NCBI GenBank assembly: GCA_963809175.1
Contig: CAWEIK010000001.1
Span: 930,001-994,000 of the forward strand
DNA: 64,000 nucleotides
Reading direction: 5' to 3'
Origin: JACCTU01 sp963809175
Lineage (GTDB): Bacteria; Actinomycetota; Thermoleophilia; Gaiellales; Gaiellaceae
Under the pieces are notes generated by a model that saw only the letters and a list, made by a program, of their open reading frames with translations, did not search any database and was not told the origin of the DNA. Made by a program: the position numbers and the translations under genes. Below, piece after piece: positions 38,366-46,948 of the stretch (positions are counted from its first letter, which is position 1; every line of letters begins with the position of its first letter).

Positions 38366-39509
38366 CGACCGTCACCGAGAGGATGTCCGCGAGATGGATG
38401 AGGCGGAACGTCGCGCGCGACGACTCGATGCGGTCGTCCTCGGTCTCCGACTCCGGGAGCCCGCGCCACAGCTCGCGTGCCGTGAGCAGGAGCTCGCGGA
38501 TGCGCTCGAGCTCGCCCGGGCGCCCGTTTCGCTCTTCGGTCGCGTTCAGCGCGAGCCCGAGCACGCCGATCGTGTCCGGCTGGCGCGTCCAGAGCAGCGG
38601 CGTCGCCATCGAGAGGTACTGGTGGATGCGTGCGAAGACCATCGGCTGGCTGAACGTCGAGCGGCCGCGCGGCTCTGACGGCTCCAGCGGCTCCTCGCCG
38701 TTTGCGATGCGGTGCGCGTTGCCGGCGAGCATGTTCCGGACCTCCTCGTCGCTGAAGCCGGCGATCCGCGCGGTGCGAAGCGCGAGCAGCAGCGAGTTCG
38801 GCTGGCGACCGTACGGGTAGTCCGACGCGTACAGCACCTGCTCGGGCGGCACGAGGTGGAGGAAGTCGAGCAGGTCGACGGCGCTCCACACCGACGTGTC
38901 GAAGAAGACGCCCCGCTTGCCCGCGAAGCAGGCGGCGAGGTTGCCGAGGTCGGCGATCCCGGCGTGGGCGATGATCAGCTGCGCCTCGGGGTTCGCGTCG
39001 ACGAGGCGGCGGAGGTTGTCCGCGATCGGGGGCAGGCCCCGGCCGCCGTGGATCAGGATCGGAACGCGACGTTCCGCGGCGAGCTGGAACACCGGCGCGA
39101 GCCGCTCGTCGTTCAGCATGAACCGCTGCGCGCGCGGGTGCAGCTTGATCCCGCGGGCGCCCAGATCGAGGCAGCGGCGCGCCTCGTCGAGCGGATCCTC
39201 GGTCAGGTCGAGCCGCACGAACGGAACGAGTCGCCCCTCCGACCGCGCGGCGAACGCGAGCGTCCGGTCGTTCGCGGCGCGAAAGGCCGGATGCCGATCC
39301 GGCTCGTCCAGGCAGAACATGTTCGCGCGGGAGACGCCGTAGCGGTCCATCCCGGTCAGCAGCTCGTCGAAGCGGCCGGTCATCCCGTCGATGTCGTCGC
39401 CGAGGTGAACGTGTGCGTCGTAGATGTCGGCGCCGTCGGGAAGCTCACGGCGGAGCTCGTCCTCGTAGAGCGAGAGCAGTTCTTGGGCCCGTTGGAGCGC
39501 GTCCTCCAC
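38349..39509 (-). CDS. Amidohydrolase-family (TIM-barrel) metal-dependent hydrolase
   Basis: A 386-residue amidohydrolase-2-type enzyme. Motifs: IYDAHVHLGDD (HxH metal ligands), GIKLHPRAQRF, PILIHGGRGLPP (His), IIAHAGIADLGN (His) and LYASDYPYGRQP (Asp). About 100 extra C-terminal residues form a helical tail (REPSEPRGRSTF, IHQYLSMATPL). The gene is first in the leftward operon with the molybdenum hydroxylase, overlapping its iron-sulfur subunit by 17 nt, so it probably acts in the same degradative pathway, hydrolysing an amide or decarboxylating a ring product. Substrate unknown. Confidence 0.88.
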   Translation of the reverse strand: MEDALQRAQELLSLYEDELRRELPDGADIYDAHVHLGDDIDGMTGRFDELLTGMDRYGVSRANMFCLDEPDRHPAFRAANDRTLAFAARSEGRLVPFVRLDLTEDPLDEARRCLDLGARGIKLHPRAQRFMLNDERLAPVFQLAAERRVPILIHGGRGLPPIADNLRRLVDANPEAQLIIAHAGIADLGNLAACFAGKRGVFFDTSVWSAVDLLDFLHLVPPEQVLYASDYPYGRQPNSLLLALRTARIAGFSDEEVRNMLAGNAHRIANGEEPLEPSEPRGRSTFSQPMVFARIHQYLSMATPLLWTRQPDTIGVLGLALNATEERNGRPGELERIRELLLTARELWRGLPESETEDDRIESSRATFRLIHLADILSVTVDAPDG

Positions 39510-39640
39510 GGGCCGGAGTCTATGCGCGGGCTAGTGCCTTGAGCGTGAACGTCGCTGCAGCAGCGGCCGCTGAAGCGGCCTGCCTTCAGCGGTCTGCGCG
39601 CATCGCGGTCCGCGAGAAGCTGGGCACCATTGCGAAGACA

Positions 39641-40819
39641 CTAGCGCCGCGCGGTGACTGCGACCGGCAGCTTCAGCCGCACGATCGCTCCGCGCGGACT
39701 CGCGAGCTTGTCGCCCGGGCGCCGCGCGATCACGACCACGGTGACCACCCTGATCGCAGCCTTCAGCTTCGTGCCGCGCTTGAACTCGAGCGTCACGAGC
39801 CCGTCAGCGCCCGTCGTGAACTCGGCCGGCGGAACGACCGCGCTCACCGGCAGCGTGCTCGCGGTCACGAGCGCGCCCTCGACGAGGAAGCCGCGGCTGT
39901 CGGTCACGCGCAACGTCACGCGCATCGCCTTGCCGGTGAAGCGCGCCGGAGCCTTGACCTGGTCGATGACGAGCCTGTGCGGAGCCAGGACCTTCGCTGC
40001 GGCGATGCTCGGGTTCTGCTCGGTCGGCCTGAGCTCGCTGACGACGGGCGTCGCGTCGGAGATCGCGGCGCGCGCACCGGCGAGGTTCGCGGCGGTGATC
40101 CGCACGCGAATCGTCTTGCCGACGTCGACGAGGCCGACCGTGTAGGTGTCGGCGGTGATGCCGAGGCCCTGGCAGCTCTCGCCCTCGGCGTCGCAGCGGA
40201 GCCACTCGAGCCCGACCGTCAGCGGTTGCGAGCCGCTCCAGAGGCCGCGCGTCGCGAGCAACGGCTGTTCGACCATCGCCAGGCCGCTGATCGTCGGCGC
40301 CGCGGTCGCAGCGGGAGCAAGGGGAGCCTGAGGCTTCGGGCCGGTGGGCCCTGCGGGCGTCGTCGGAGCGCCCGGCGTCGTGGGTGCGCCACCGGGAACG
40401 ACGTCGGTCATGCCGGACGGCATGTTGCGGCGGTCCCAGCGACACTCGATCGTCCCCGTCTCCGTGTTGTGCGCCCCGCAGTCGTAGATGCTCATGGTCT
40501 CCATCGCGCGGAGCCGGGAGCCTCCGTCAGCGGCTTGAACGGTGTAGAAGCGGCCGGTCGCGCCGCCGATCTCCGTGCAGGCGCTGCCGCCCGCGTCGCA
40601 ACGCTGCCACTGGTAGGTCATCACGCACTCGGACTGGCAGGAGAGACCGTTGTCGTACAGCCAGGTGCCGTTGTGCGCGGTGAGCTCGGCGCCGACCACG
40701 GCGGACCCGGTCACGGTCGCAGCCGCTCGGTTCTGAGGTGCCTCGGCGCCCGCGTTCGCCACGACGACGAGCGCGACGGCCAGCGCGGCCAGGACGAAGC
40801 GAAACGAGCGCGACAGCAT
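39641..40819 (-). CDS. Secreted multi-domain protein, DCGAHNTETG family (paralog 1)
   Basis: A 392-residue exported protein with signal peptide (FVLAALAVALVVVANAGA). Domain 1 (about 30-130) has paired cysteines in DNGLSCQSEC and WQRCDAGGSACTEI and ends with the unusual motif DCGAHNTETGTIEC. A Pro/Ala/Thr linker (APTTPAGPTGPK) precedes a similar second domain (LEWLRCDAEGESCQGL) and a C-terminal Ig-like domain (LAPHRLVIDQVKA, VTLRVTDSRGFLVEGA). An AGGAG lies 10 nt before ATG 40819. Paralogous to the next gene. No known function; likely a surface or matrix protein. Confidence 0.82.
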   Translation of the reverse strand: MLSRSFRFVLAALAVALVVVANAGAEAPQNRAAATVTGSAVVGAELTAHNGTWLYDNGLSCQSECVMTYQWQRCDAGGSACTEIGGATGRFYTVQAADGGSRLRAMETMSIYDCGAHNTETGTIECRWDRRNMPSGMTDVVPGGAPTTPGAPTTPAGPTGPKPQAPLAPAATAAPTISGLAMVEQPLLATRGLWSGSQPLTVGLEWLRCDAEGESCQGLGITADTYTVGLVDVGKTIRVRITAANLAGARAAISDATPVVSELRPTEQNPSIAAAKVLAPHRLVIDQVKAPARFTGKAMRVTLRVTDSRGFLVEGALVTASTLPVSAVVPPAEFTTGADGLVTLEFKRGTKLKAAIRVVTVVVIARRPGDKLASPRGAIVRLKLPVAVTARR

Positions 40820-40845
40820 GAAGAACGGACTCCTTTGCGATTGCT

Positions 40846-40879
40846 GCGCCCCTTCCTGCCGGCCGGCAGAAAGGGGCGC
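40846..40879. repeat. 34-bp near-perfect palindrome in the leader between two paralogs
   Basis: GCGCCCCTTCCTGCCGG is followed at once by CCGGCAGAAAGGGGCGC, so a 17-bp stem with one mismatch could form with almost no loop. It lies 27 nt upstream of the ATG at 40819 and downstream of the paralog at 40932-42029, both read leftward. No U-tract follows on the minus strand. It could be a processing or termination element between the genes, or a protein-binding site. Confidence 0.5.
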
Positions 40880-40931
40880 ATTCAGGTTCTCAGGCTGTTT
40901 TCGGCAAAAACCGCCGAGGCCTAAAGAGGCC

Positions 40932-42029
40932 CTAGCGGACGCGGACCCTGAACAGGTTCGAGGTCGAGATGCCCGCCTGCGGCTTCTCGCCCTTCCGCCG
41001 AGCCTCGACGAACACGTACGTGGTGCCGATGCCCGTCGCGCGGAAGGTGAACGTGGCCCAGCCGTTGGCCGGGCTCGTCTTGGTCGCGGTCGGGCCCGCG
41101 AGGAGAGCGGTCGGCGTGACCTTGACCTGGACGCCGCTGACCCGGAAGCCGCGGTCGTCCGAGATCTTGACCCGGAGCGTCACGATGCTGCCCTTCTGCT
41201 GCGCGATCACCTCGTTCAGCACGAGGCGGTGGGGCAGCGTGACCTTGCTCACCGGCACCGTCGGACGGGCCACCGTCGGCTTGAGCTCGTCGACGACCTC
41301 GGTCAGCGGCGACACCGCCTGCGAGGCTCCGCCCTCGTTCGCCGCGGTCTCGACCACGCGGATCCGCGCGTCCACGTCGCCCGGGGTGAGGCGGTAGGCC
41401 GCGCCGACCGCGCCCGGGATCGTGAAGCAGCCCTCACCGGCCGTGTTGCAGCGCTGCCAGTAGAAGGTCTTCGTGATCGTCCCCTGCCCGGTCCACGTTG
41501 CACCGGTTGCGCGCAGGATCTCGTCCTCCATCGGCAACCCGGTCACCGCGGGCGTGCCGGTGAACTGCGGAACGACGATCGGCTTCGGCTCGATGACCAC
41601 CGTCGGCCCAGACGCTCCGTTCTTCTCGATGTCCTTGCACTCGATCGCGCCGGTCTCGGTGTTGTGCGCACCGCAGTCCCGCTTGAAGATCCACTCGACG
41701 AAGCGGAGCCGCTTGCCGACGTCGTCGGCGCCGAGCAGGTACGTGAGGCCGGTGCGGCCCGGAACGTCGGCGCAACCGCTCAGATCCGAGTTGCAGCGCT
41801 GCCAGGTGTAGCGGAGCGTGCAGTCGGTGCAGTTCAGTCCGTTGTCCATCAGCCACTGGCCGGTTCGACCATTGAGCGTTTGGCCTTCTTGCGGTGTTCC
41901 CTGGATCGACGGATCGCTCCGCTTCGTCGGGAACTCGGCGCTCGCAGCGCCGACCACGGCGAGGGCGAGAACGCTGGTCAGCGCCAGGACGAGAGCGCGC
42001 AAAGCAACGCGCTTTGACAGGTAGGGCAT
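40932..42029 (-). CDS. Secreted multi-domain protein, DCGAHNTETG family (paralog 2)
   Basis: A 365-residue exported paralog of the gene downstream. Signal peptide RALVLALTSVLALAVVGAASA; domain 1 with DNGLNCTDCTLRYTWQRC and DCGAHNTETGAIEC; domain 2 with FYWQRCNTAGEGC; and a C-terminal Ig-like domain (LPHRLVLNEVIA, VTLRVKISDDRGFRVSG). The ATG at 42029 is chosen because GAGG lies 6 nt upstream and the signal peptide begins right after. Both proteins share the order of cysteines and the DCGAHNTETG block, so they arose by duplication. Confidence 0.82.
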   Translation of the reverse strand: MPYLSKRVALRALVLALTSVLALAVVGAASAEFPTKRSDPSIQGTPQEGQTLNGRTGQWLMDNGLNCTDCTLRYTWQRCNSDLSGCADVPGRTGLTYLLGADDVGKRLRFVEWIFKRDCGAHNTETGAIECKDIEKNGASGPTVVIEPKPIVVPQFTGTPAVTGLPMEDEILRATGATWTGQGTITKTFYWQRCNTAGEGCFTIPGAVGAAYRLTPGDVDARIRVVETAANEGGASQAVSPLTEVVDELKPTVARPTVPVSKVTLPHRLVLNEVIAQQKGSIVTLRVKISDDRGFRVSGVQVKVTPTALLAGPTATKTSPANGWATFTFRATGIGTTYVFVEARRKGEKPQAGISTSNLFRVRVR

Positions 42030-42145
42030 AGGAAACCTCATTTCAAACGAAAGACCTCGAAAGACCCCGGTATCTGCCGCGTGGGGGTCCGGCAGCGGGC
42101 CGGAGGATAGCACCACTTTCAACCAGGTATAGGATCTTCGCGGCC

Positions 42146-43261
42146 GTGCCGGACGTCTTGATCTACGCCGATACCGATCGTTCGCCCGAGCTCAGGCACG
42201 AGATCCCGCTCTCCGTCCCGGATCCCTTCCTCTACCTCGAGCGGAATGGCACGAGGCACGTGGTCACGCACTCGCTGGAGCTCCCGCGGCTCCGCGCGGT
42301 GCCCGGCCTCGAGGTCCACCCACGCGAGGACTTCGGCTTCGACGAGTTGATGCGGAGCGGGAGCGACCAGTACGAGATCCGCGACGAGCTGATCGCACGG
42401 GTGTGCCGTGAGCTCGGGATCTCGCAGGCCGTCGTGCCTGCATCCTTCCCGCTCGACGTCGCCGACGCGCTTCGCGCGAACGGTGTCGAGCTCAGCGTCG
42501 ACAGAGAGCTCTTCGACCGGCGCCGGCGCGTCAAGAGCGGCGCGGAGCTCGAGGGGATGCGGCGCGCGCAACGCGCGGCCGAGGCGGGGATGGAGGCGGC
42601 GCGGACGATGCTCCGCGACGCACTCGCCGGCGGCGCGACGATCACCGTCGAGGAGATCAAGGCGGCGATCCTGCGGCGCTTCCTCGATCTGGGCGCGTCC
42701 GCGGACGAGCTGATCGTCTCGCATGGCCCGCAGTCGGCGATCGGCCACGACGCCGGGTCGGGCGAGATCCTGCGCGACGAACCGGTGGTGATCGACCTGT
42801 TCCCGCGCGACAACGAGTCCGGTGTCTACGCCGACATGACGCGCACGTTCGTGTTCGGCGAGCCGAGCGACGAGCTCAACGAGTGGTACGGGCTCTGCAA
42901 GCAGGCGCTCGACCGCGCGCTCGGCGAGATCCGGGCCGGCGTCACCGGTCGCTCGGTCTTCGACGGAACGTGCGAGATCTTCGAGGCTGCGGGCTATGCG
43001 ACGCCTCGGAAGAAAGAGGAAGGCGTCCCGCTCGAGGACGGGTTCATCCACTCGCTCGGCCACGGCGTCGGGCTCGAGGTGCACGAGGCACCGTCGCTCG
43101 GGCTGCTGGGCACCGACCCGCTCGTCGCCGGCGACGCGGTCAGCGTCGAGCCGGGGCTCTACCGCCCCGGCTACGGCGGCCTACGCCTCGAGGACCTCGT
43201 GCTCGTGACGGACGACGGCTGCGAGAACCTGACCGACTTTCCCTACGAGCTGACGCCGTGA
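42146..43261 (+). CDS. M24-family aminopeptidase (Xaa-Pro dipeptidase-like)
   Basis: Dinuclear-metal peptidase, 371 residues. The N-terminal creatinase-like domain covers about 1-130; the pita-bread domain carries all five metal ligands: Asp in VVIDLFP, Asp in YADMTRTF, His in HSLGHGVGLEVHEAP, Glu in VSVEPGLYRPG and Glu in LRLEDLVLV. It removes N-terminal residues before proline. GTG start. Its stop overlaps the acetyl-CoA synthetase GTG. Confidence 0.92.
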   Translation: MPDVLIYADTDRSPELRHEIPLSVPDPFLYLERNGTRHVVTHSLELPRLRAVPGLEVHPREDFGFDELMRSGSDQYEIRDELIARVCRELGISQAVVPASFPLDVADALRANGVELSVDRELFDRRRRVKSGAELEGMRRAQRAAEAGMEAARTMLRDALAGGATITVEEIKAAILRRFLDLGASADELIVSHGPQSAIGHDAGSGEILRDEPVVIDLFPRDNESGVYADMTRTFVFGEPSDELNEWYGLCKQALDRALGEIRAGVTGRSVFDGTCEIFEAAGYATPRKKEEGVPLEDGFIHSLGHGVGLEVHEAPSLGLLGTDPLVAGDAVSVEPGLYRPGYGGLRLEDLVLVTDDGCENLTDFPYELTP

Positions 43262-45203
43262 CGACGCCGGCGATCGAGACGATCCTCACCGAGGATCGTC
43301 GCTACCCGCCGCCCGAGGACTTCGCCGCGCAGGCGAACGCGCAGCCGGACATCTACGACGAGGACTTCGAGGCGTTCTGGGAGCGCGAGGGGCGCGAGCG
43401 CATCTCGTGGTTCGAGCCGTTCACGCAGCTCTACGAATGGAAGCCGCCGTACGCGAAGTGGTACCTCGGCGGCAAGACGAACGTCACCTACAACTGCGTC
43501 GACCGCCACGTCGAGGCGGGGCTCGGCGACAAGGTCGCGTACTACTGGGAGGGCGAGCCCGTCGACGACCGTCGCGAGATCACGTTCGCCGACCTCCAGC
43601 GCGAGACGACCAGGCTCGCGAACGCGCTGAAGGCGCTCGGGGTCCGCAAGGGCACACCGGTCGGCATCTACATGGGGATGGTCCCCGAGACGCCGGTCGC
43701 GATGCTCGCCTGCGCGCGCATCGGCGCGCCGCACACCGTCGTCTTCGGGGGCTTCTCGGCCGACTCGCTCTCCGACCGGCTCCAGGACATGGAGTGCGAG
43801 GTGCTGATCACGCAGGACGAGGCGTGGCGTCGCGGGACGACCGTGCCGCTCAAGCGCACGGCGGACGAGGCGGTCGCGGCGTCGCCGACGGTGAAGAACG
43901 TCGTCGTCCTGCGCCGCACCGGCAACGACGTGCCGATGCAGGACGGCCGCGACCACTGGTGGCACGACGTCGCGACGGACGAGACGGCGTATCCGTGCGA
44001 GCCGATGGACTCGGAGGATCTCCTCTACCTCCTCTACACGAGCGGCACGACCGCGAAGCCGAAGGGGATCGTCCACACCACCGCGGGCTACCTCATGCGG
44101 CGTCGCGACGACGCACCACTACATCTTCGACGTGAAGCCCGACTCGGTGTACTGGTGCGCAGCGGACGTCGGCTGGGTCACCGGTCACAGCTACATCGTC
44201 TACGGGCCGCTCGCCAACGCGACGACCGGCGTCCTCTACGAGGGCACGCCCGACTTCCCCGACAAGGACCGCTGGTGGGAGATCGTCGAGCGCTACAAGG
44301 TCGACATCCTCTACACCGCGCCGACCGCGATCCGCGCGCACATGAAGTGGGGCACCGAGCACGCGGAGAAGCACGACCTCTCGTCGCTGCGCCTGCTCGG
44401 GTCGGTCGGCGAGCCGATCAACCCCGAGGCGTGGGAGTGGTACCGCAGGCACATCGGCGGCGGCCGCACGCCGGTCGTCGACACGTGGTGGCAGACCGAG
44501 ACGGGGATGATCCTGATCACGCCGCTGCCCGGGGTGACGACGACGAAGCCCGGCTCGGCGACGAAGCCGTTCCCGGGCGTCGACGCCGCGGTGTACGACG
44601 AGCAGGGCAACGAGGTCGGCCCCGGCGGCGGCGGGTACCTCGTGCTCCGGCGGCCGTGGCCGGCGATGCTGCGCGGGATCCACAAGGCCGACGACCGCTA
44701 CCGCGAGACGTACTGGTCGAAGTACGAGGACGTGTACTTCGCGGGCGACGGCGCGCGGATCGACCGCGACGGCGACTTCTGGCTGCTCGGCCGGGTCGAC
44801 GACGTGATGAACGTCTCGGGGCACCGCATCTCGACGATCGAGGTCGAGTCGGCGCTCGTCGACCATCCCGAGCGTCGCCGAAGCCGCGGTCTGCGGGCGC
44901 ACCGACGCGCAGACCGGGCAGGCGATCGTCGCGTACGTGACGCTGAAGGGGACCGAGGAGGCGTCGGTCGAGATGCTCGAGGAGCTCCGCAACCACGTCG
45001 CGCACAAGATCGGCCCGATCGCCAAGCCGGCGAACATCGTCTTCACGCCGGAGTTGCCGAAGACGCGGAGCGGAAAGATCATGCGCCGCCTCCTGCGCGA
45101 CGTCGCCGAAGAGCGGACGCTCGGCGACACGACGACGCTTGCCGATCCTGCCGTGGTCGAGGAGATCCGCGACCGTGCGGCGAGCGAGAAGACCGAGGAG
45201 TGA
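43258..45203 (+). CDS. acsA: Acetyl-CoA synthetase (two frameshifts)
   Basis: AMP-forming acetate-CoA ligase, about 648 residues after repair. N-terminal part: WFEPFTQLYEWKPPYAKWYLGGKTNVTYNCVDRH-type ACS block. Adenylation motifs YTSGTTAKPKGIVHT, then after a break near 44100 VYWCAADVGWVTGHSYIVYGPL, VDTWWQTETGM and DVMNVSGHRISTIEVES. A second break near 44872 is followed by the C-terminal domain ending LPKTRSGKIMRRLLR, with the acetylation-target Lys. One extra C at 44107 and one lost base at 44872 explain both. Converts acetate to acetyl-CoA for the TCA cycle. Confidence 0.93.
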
Positions 45204-45212
45204 CCTGCCGGC

Positions 45213-46217
45213 GTGAAGCTGCTGGCGCTCGCCGCACTCGCGCTTCTCACCGCCGCTCCCGACCCCGACGCCCTCCAGGCCCGGTACGACTCCGCGCGCG
45301 ACCGTGAGGAACGCGCGCTGCGCGTCGGCGATCGGGCCGGCGCCGCGCGCGCGCACGCGGAGGTGTTGGCCGCGGAGCGGCACGACCATCGCCCCGCCAC
45401 CTGGCGCGGCGGGCACGACGCACCCGGGTTCGCAAAGCGCCCCGGCGCCCGGGCGGAACGGGCAAAGGACGCCCGGCTCGCGGGACGACTGGCCGAGATC
45501 GGGACGTCCTACCGCGGGTGGGCCGCGTTCTGGGTGCACGACCTCGGCACGGGAGCGTGGGCCGGTTGGAACTCGGACGCGAGCTTCCCCGCAGCCTCGA
45601 CCGTCAAGCTCGGCGTGCTTGCGGAGGCGCTTCGCCGGGGCCACGCGCCGGGCTCACCCCTCTGGTACGACCTGCGCCAGCTCGCAGGCTGGTCGTCGAA
45701 CCTCGCTGCAAACCGCCTCACCCGAAGGCTCGGCGGCGAGCGGGTGATCGCGAGCTCGCTCAGGCGTCTCGGCGCGCGCGCGAGCACGTATCCGGGGCCG
45801 TACCGCGCAGGGACCTCCGCTGCCGCCGACGCTCCGAAGCCCCCGGCCCACGGCCACTCGCGCGTCACGACCGCGCACGACCTCGGCCGGATCCTCTACG
45901 CGTTCCAGGCCGCGGCCGCGGGCAACCGCTACGTCGCGCGGACGACCGGCCTGTCGCAGACGGAGGCGCTTCGTGGAATCGCGCTGCTCGTGCACTCGAC
46001 GCGGAGTGGGCTCATCGAGCCGTTCTTCTCCGCGCCGGTCGCACACAAGGAGGGTTGGATCTCCGACCTGCGCGCGAGCGCCGCGATCGTCTACGGGCGG
46101 ACGCCGACGATCGTCGTCGTGCTTGCATACCGTCCGAGCATCACCGACGCGGAGGCCCGTGCCTTGGGCCGCCGGGTCGCCGCCGTGACTCTCGACCGAG
46201 GAGGCCCTGATGGCTGA
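45213..46217 (+). CDS. Class A beta-lactamase-fold serine hydrolase
   Basis: A 334-residue exported protein of the beta-lactamase/PBP transpeptidase superfamily. Short signal peptide (LALAALALLTAAP), helical N-terminal region, then the serine-lysine motif ASTVKLG (Ser129, Lys132), WSSNLAANRL in place of SDN, and HKEG in place of KTG. These substitutions and the C-terminal domain architecture fit non-antibiotic hydrolases or peptidoglycan carboxypeptidase-like proteins. Beta-lactamase activity should not be assumed. GTG start, 10 nt after acsA; the stop overlaps the next gene. Confidence 0.83.
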   Translation: MKLLALAALALLTAAPDPDALQARYDSARDREERALRVGDRAGAARAHAEVLAAERHDHRPATWRGGHDAPGFAKRPGARAERAKDARLAGRLAEIGTSYRGWAAFWVHDLGTGAWAGWNSDASFPAASTVKLGVLAEALRRGHAPGSPLWYDLRQLAGWSSNLAANRLTRRLGGERVIASSLRRLGARASTYPGPYRAGTSAAADAPKPPAHGHSRVTTAHDLGRILYAFQAAAAGNRYVARTTGLSQTEALRGIALLVHSTRSGLIEPFFSAPVAHKEGWISDLRASAAIVYGRTPTIVVVLAYRPSITDAEARALGRRVAAVTLDRGGPDG

Positions 46218-46664
46218 GCAGGCGTCGACCACCGCCGGCTCGGCGTCGACCTCTACAACGCCACGTGGAAGCTGCTCGAGCAGGAGAGCAGGACGCCCGC
46301 AGACGACGACGCGCTGCTCGACTCGGCGCACGCGTCGGCGTACCACTGGAGCCGAGCCGAGGGCGCAGGCCCCGTGAACGCAGCCCGGAGCCACTGGCAG
46401 ATCTCCCGGGTGAACTCCGTGCTCGGCCGTCCCGAGGCGGCGCTGTACCACGCTCGGCGCTGCCTGGAGCTCTACACCGAGAACGGGATCGGCGACTGGG
46501 ACCTCGCGAGCGCCTACGAAGCGCTCGCCCGCGCGAACAAGCTCGCCGGGAACGACGCCGAGTTCCGCCGCAACCTGGAGCTCGGCCGCGAAGCGCTGAC
46601 GCAGATCGCCGACGAGGAAGACCGCGAGCACATCGCCGAGGACCTCGACGAGTTGTCGTCCTAG
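46210..46664 (+). CDS. Hypothetical helical (TPR-like) protein (frameshifted)
   Basis: About 150 residues after repair. From ATG 46210 (overlapping the previous stop) the frame reads MAEQASTTAGSAS; then another frame continues VDLYNATWKLLEQE, AYHWSRAEGAGPVNAARSHWQIS and a TPR-like helical hairpin pair PEAALYHARRCLELY and LASAYEALARANKL. One missing base near 46240 explains the break. Ends with an acidic tail. No family name recognised; helical repeats suggest protein binding. Confidence 0.65.
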
Positions 46665-46948
46665 GCAGTCGTGCAGGCCGTGACGGCCGCGCGGAGCTTC
46701 TCGAGCGACGCCTCGTCGGGCTCGCGGTTCTCCTTCAGCGCCTTGTCCGCGCGCTCGAACTCCTCGTACGGCATCGTCTCCTGCAGGCGCTCGACCACGC
46801 AGCGGCACTGACGCTCGGACGTGTTCAGCTGCGCCCGGCACTCCTGCACGAACGCGTCGATCGACTCCTGCGGGTAGCCGTCCCCGCCGTCTCCGCCGCA
46901 GCCGGCGAGGCCGACGACGGCGAACGCGAGGGCGGCTCCGCTACGCAA
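46661..46948 (-). CDS. Small lipoprotein of unknown function
   Basis: A 95-residue exported protein with a clear lipobox (GLAGC, Cys at about residue 17) after a hydrophobic signal. The mature part is helical and Glu/Gln-rich with four cysteines (ECRAQLNTSERQCRCVVERL, TACTTA). It meets the preceding gene tail to tail and overlaps the end of the M16 protease by 8 nt, so it is probably translated from the protease transcript. Confidence 0.75.
   Translation of the reverse strand: MRSGAALAFAVVGLAGCGGDGGDGYPQESIDAFVQECRAQLNTSERQCRCVVERLQETMPYEEFERADKALKENREPDEASLEKLRAAVTACTTA

Noticed and set aside
40896..40930. Terminator after the second DCGAHNTETG paralog
   Set aside because: GGCCT-CTTT-AGGCC and TCGGC-GGTTTTT-GCCGA can fold, but the stems are 5 bp and no U-tract follows.
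45213..46217. Calling the serine hydrolase a beta-lactamase
   Set aside because: The second and third active-site motifs deviate from class A enzymes, so antibiotic hydrolysis is not supported.
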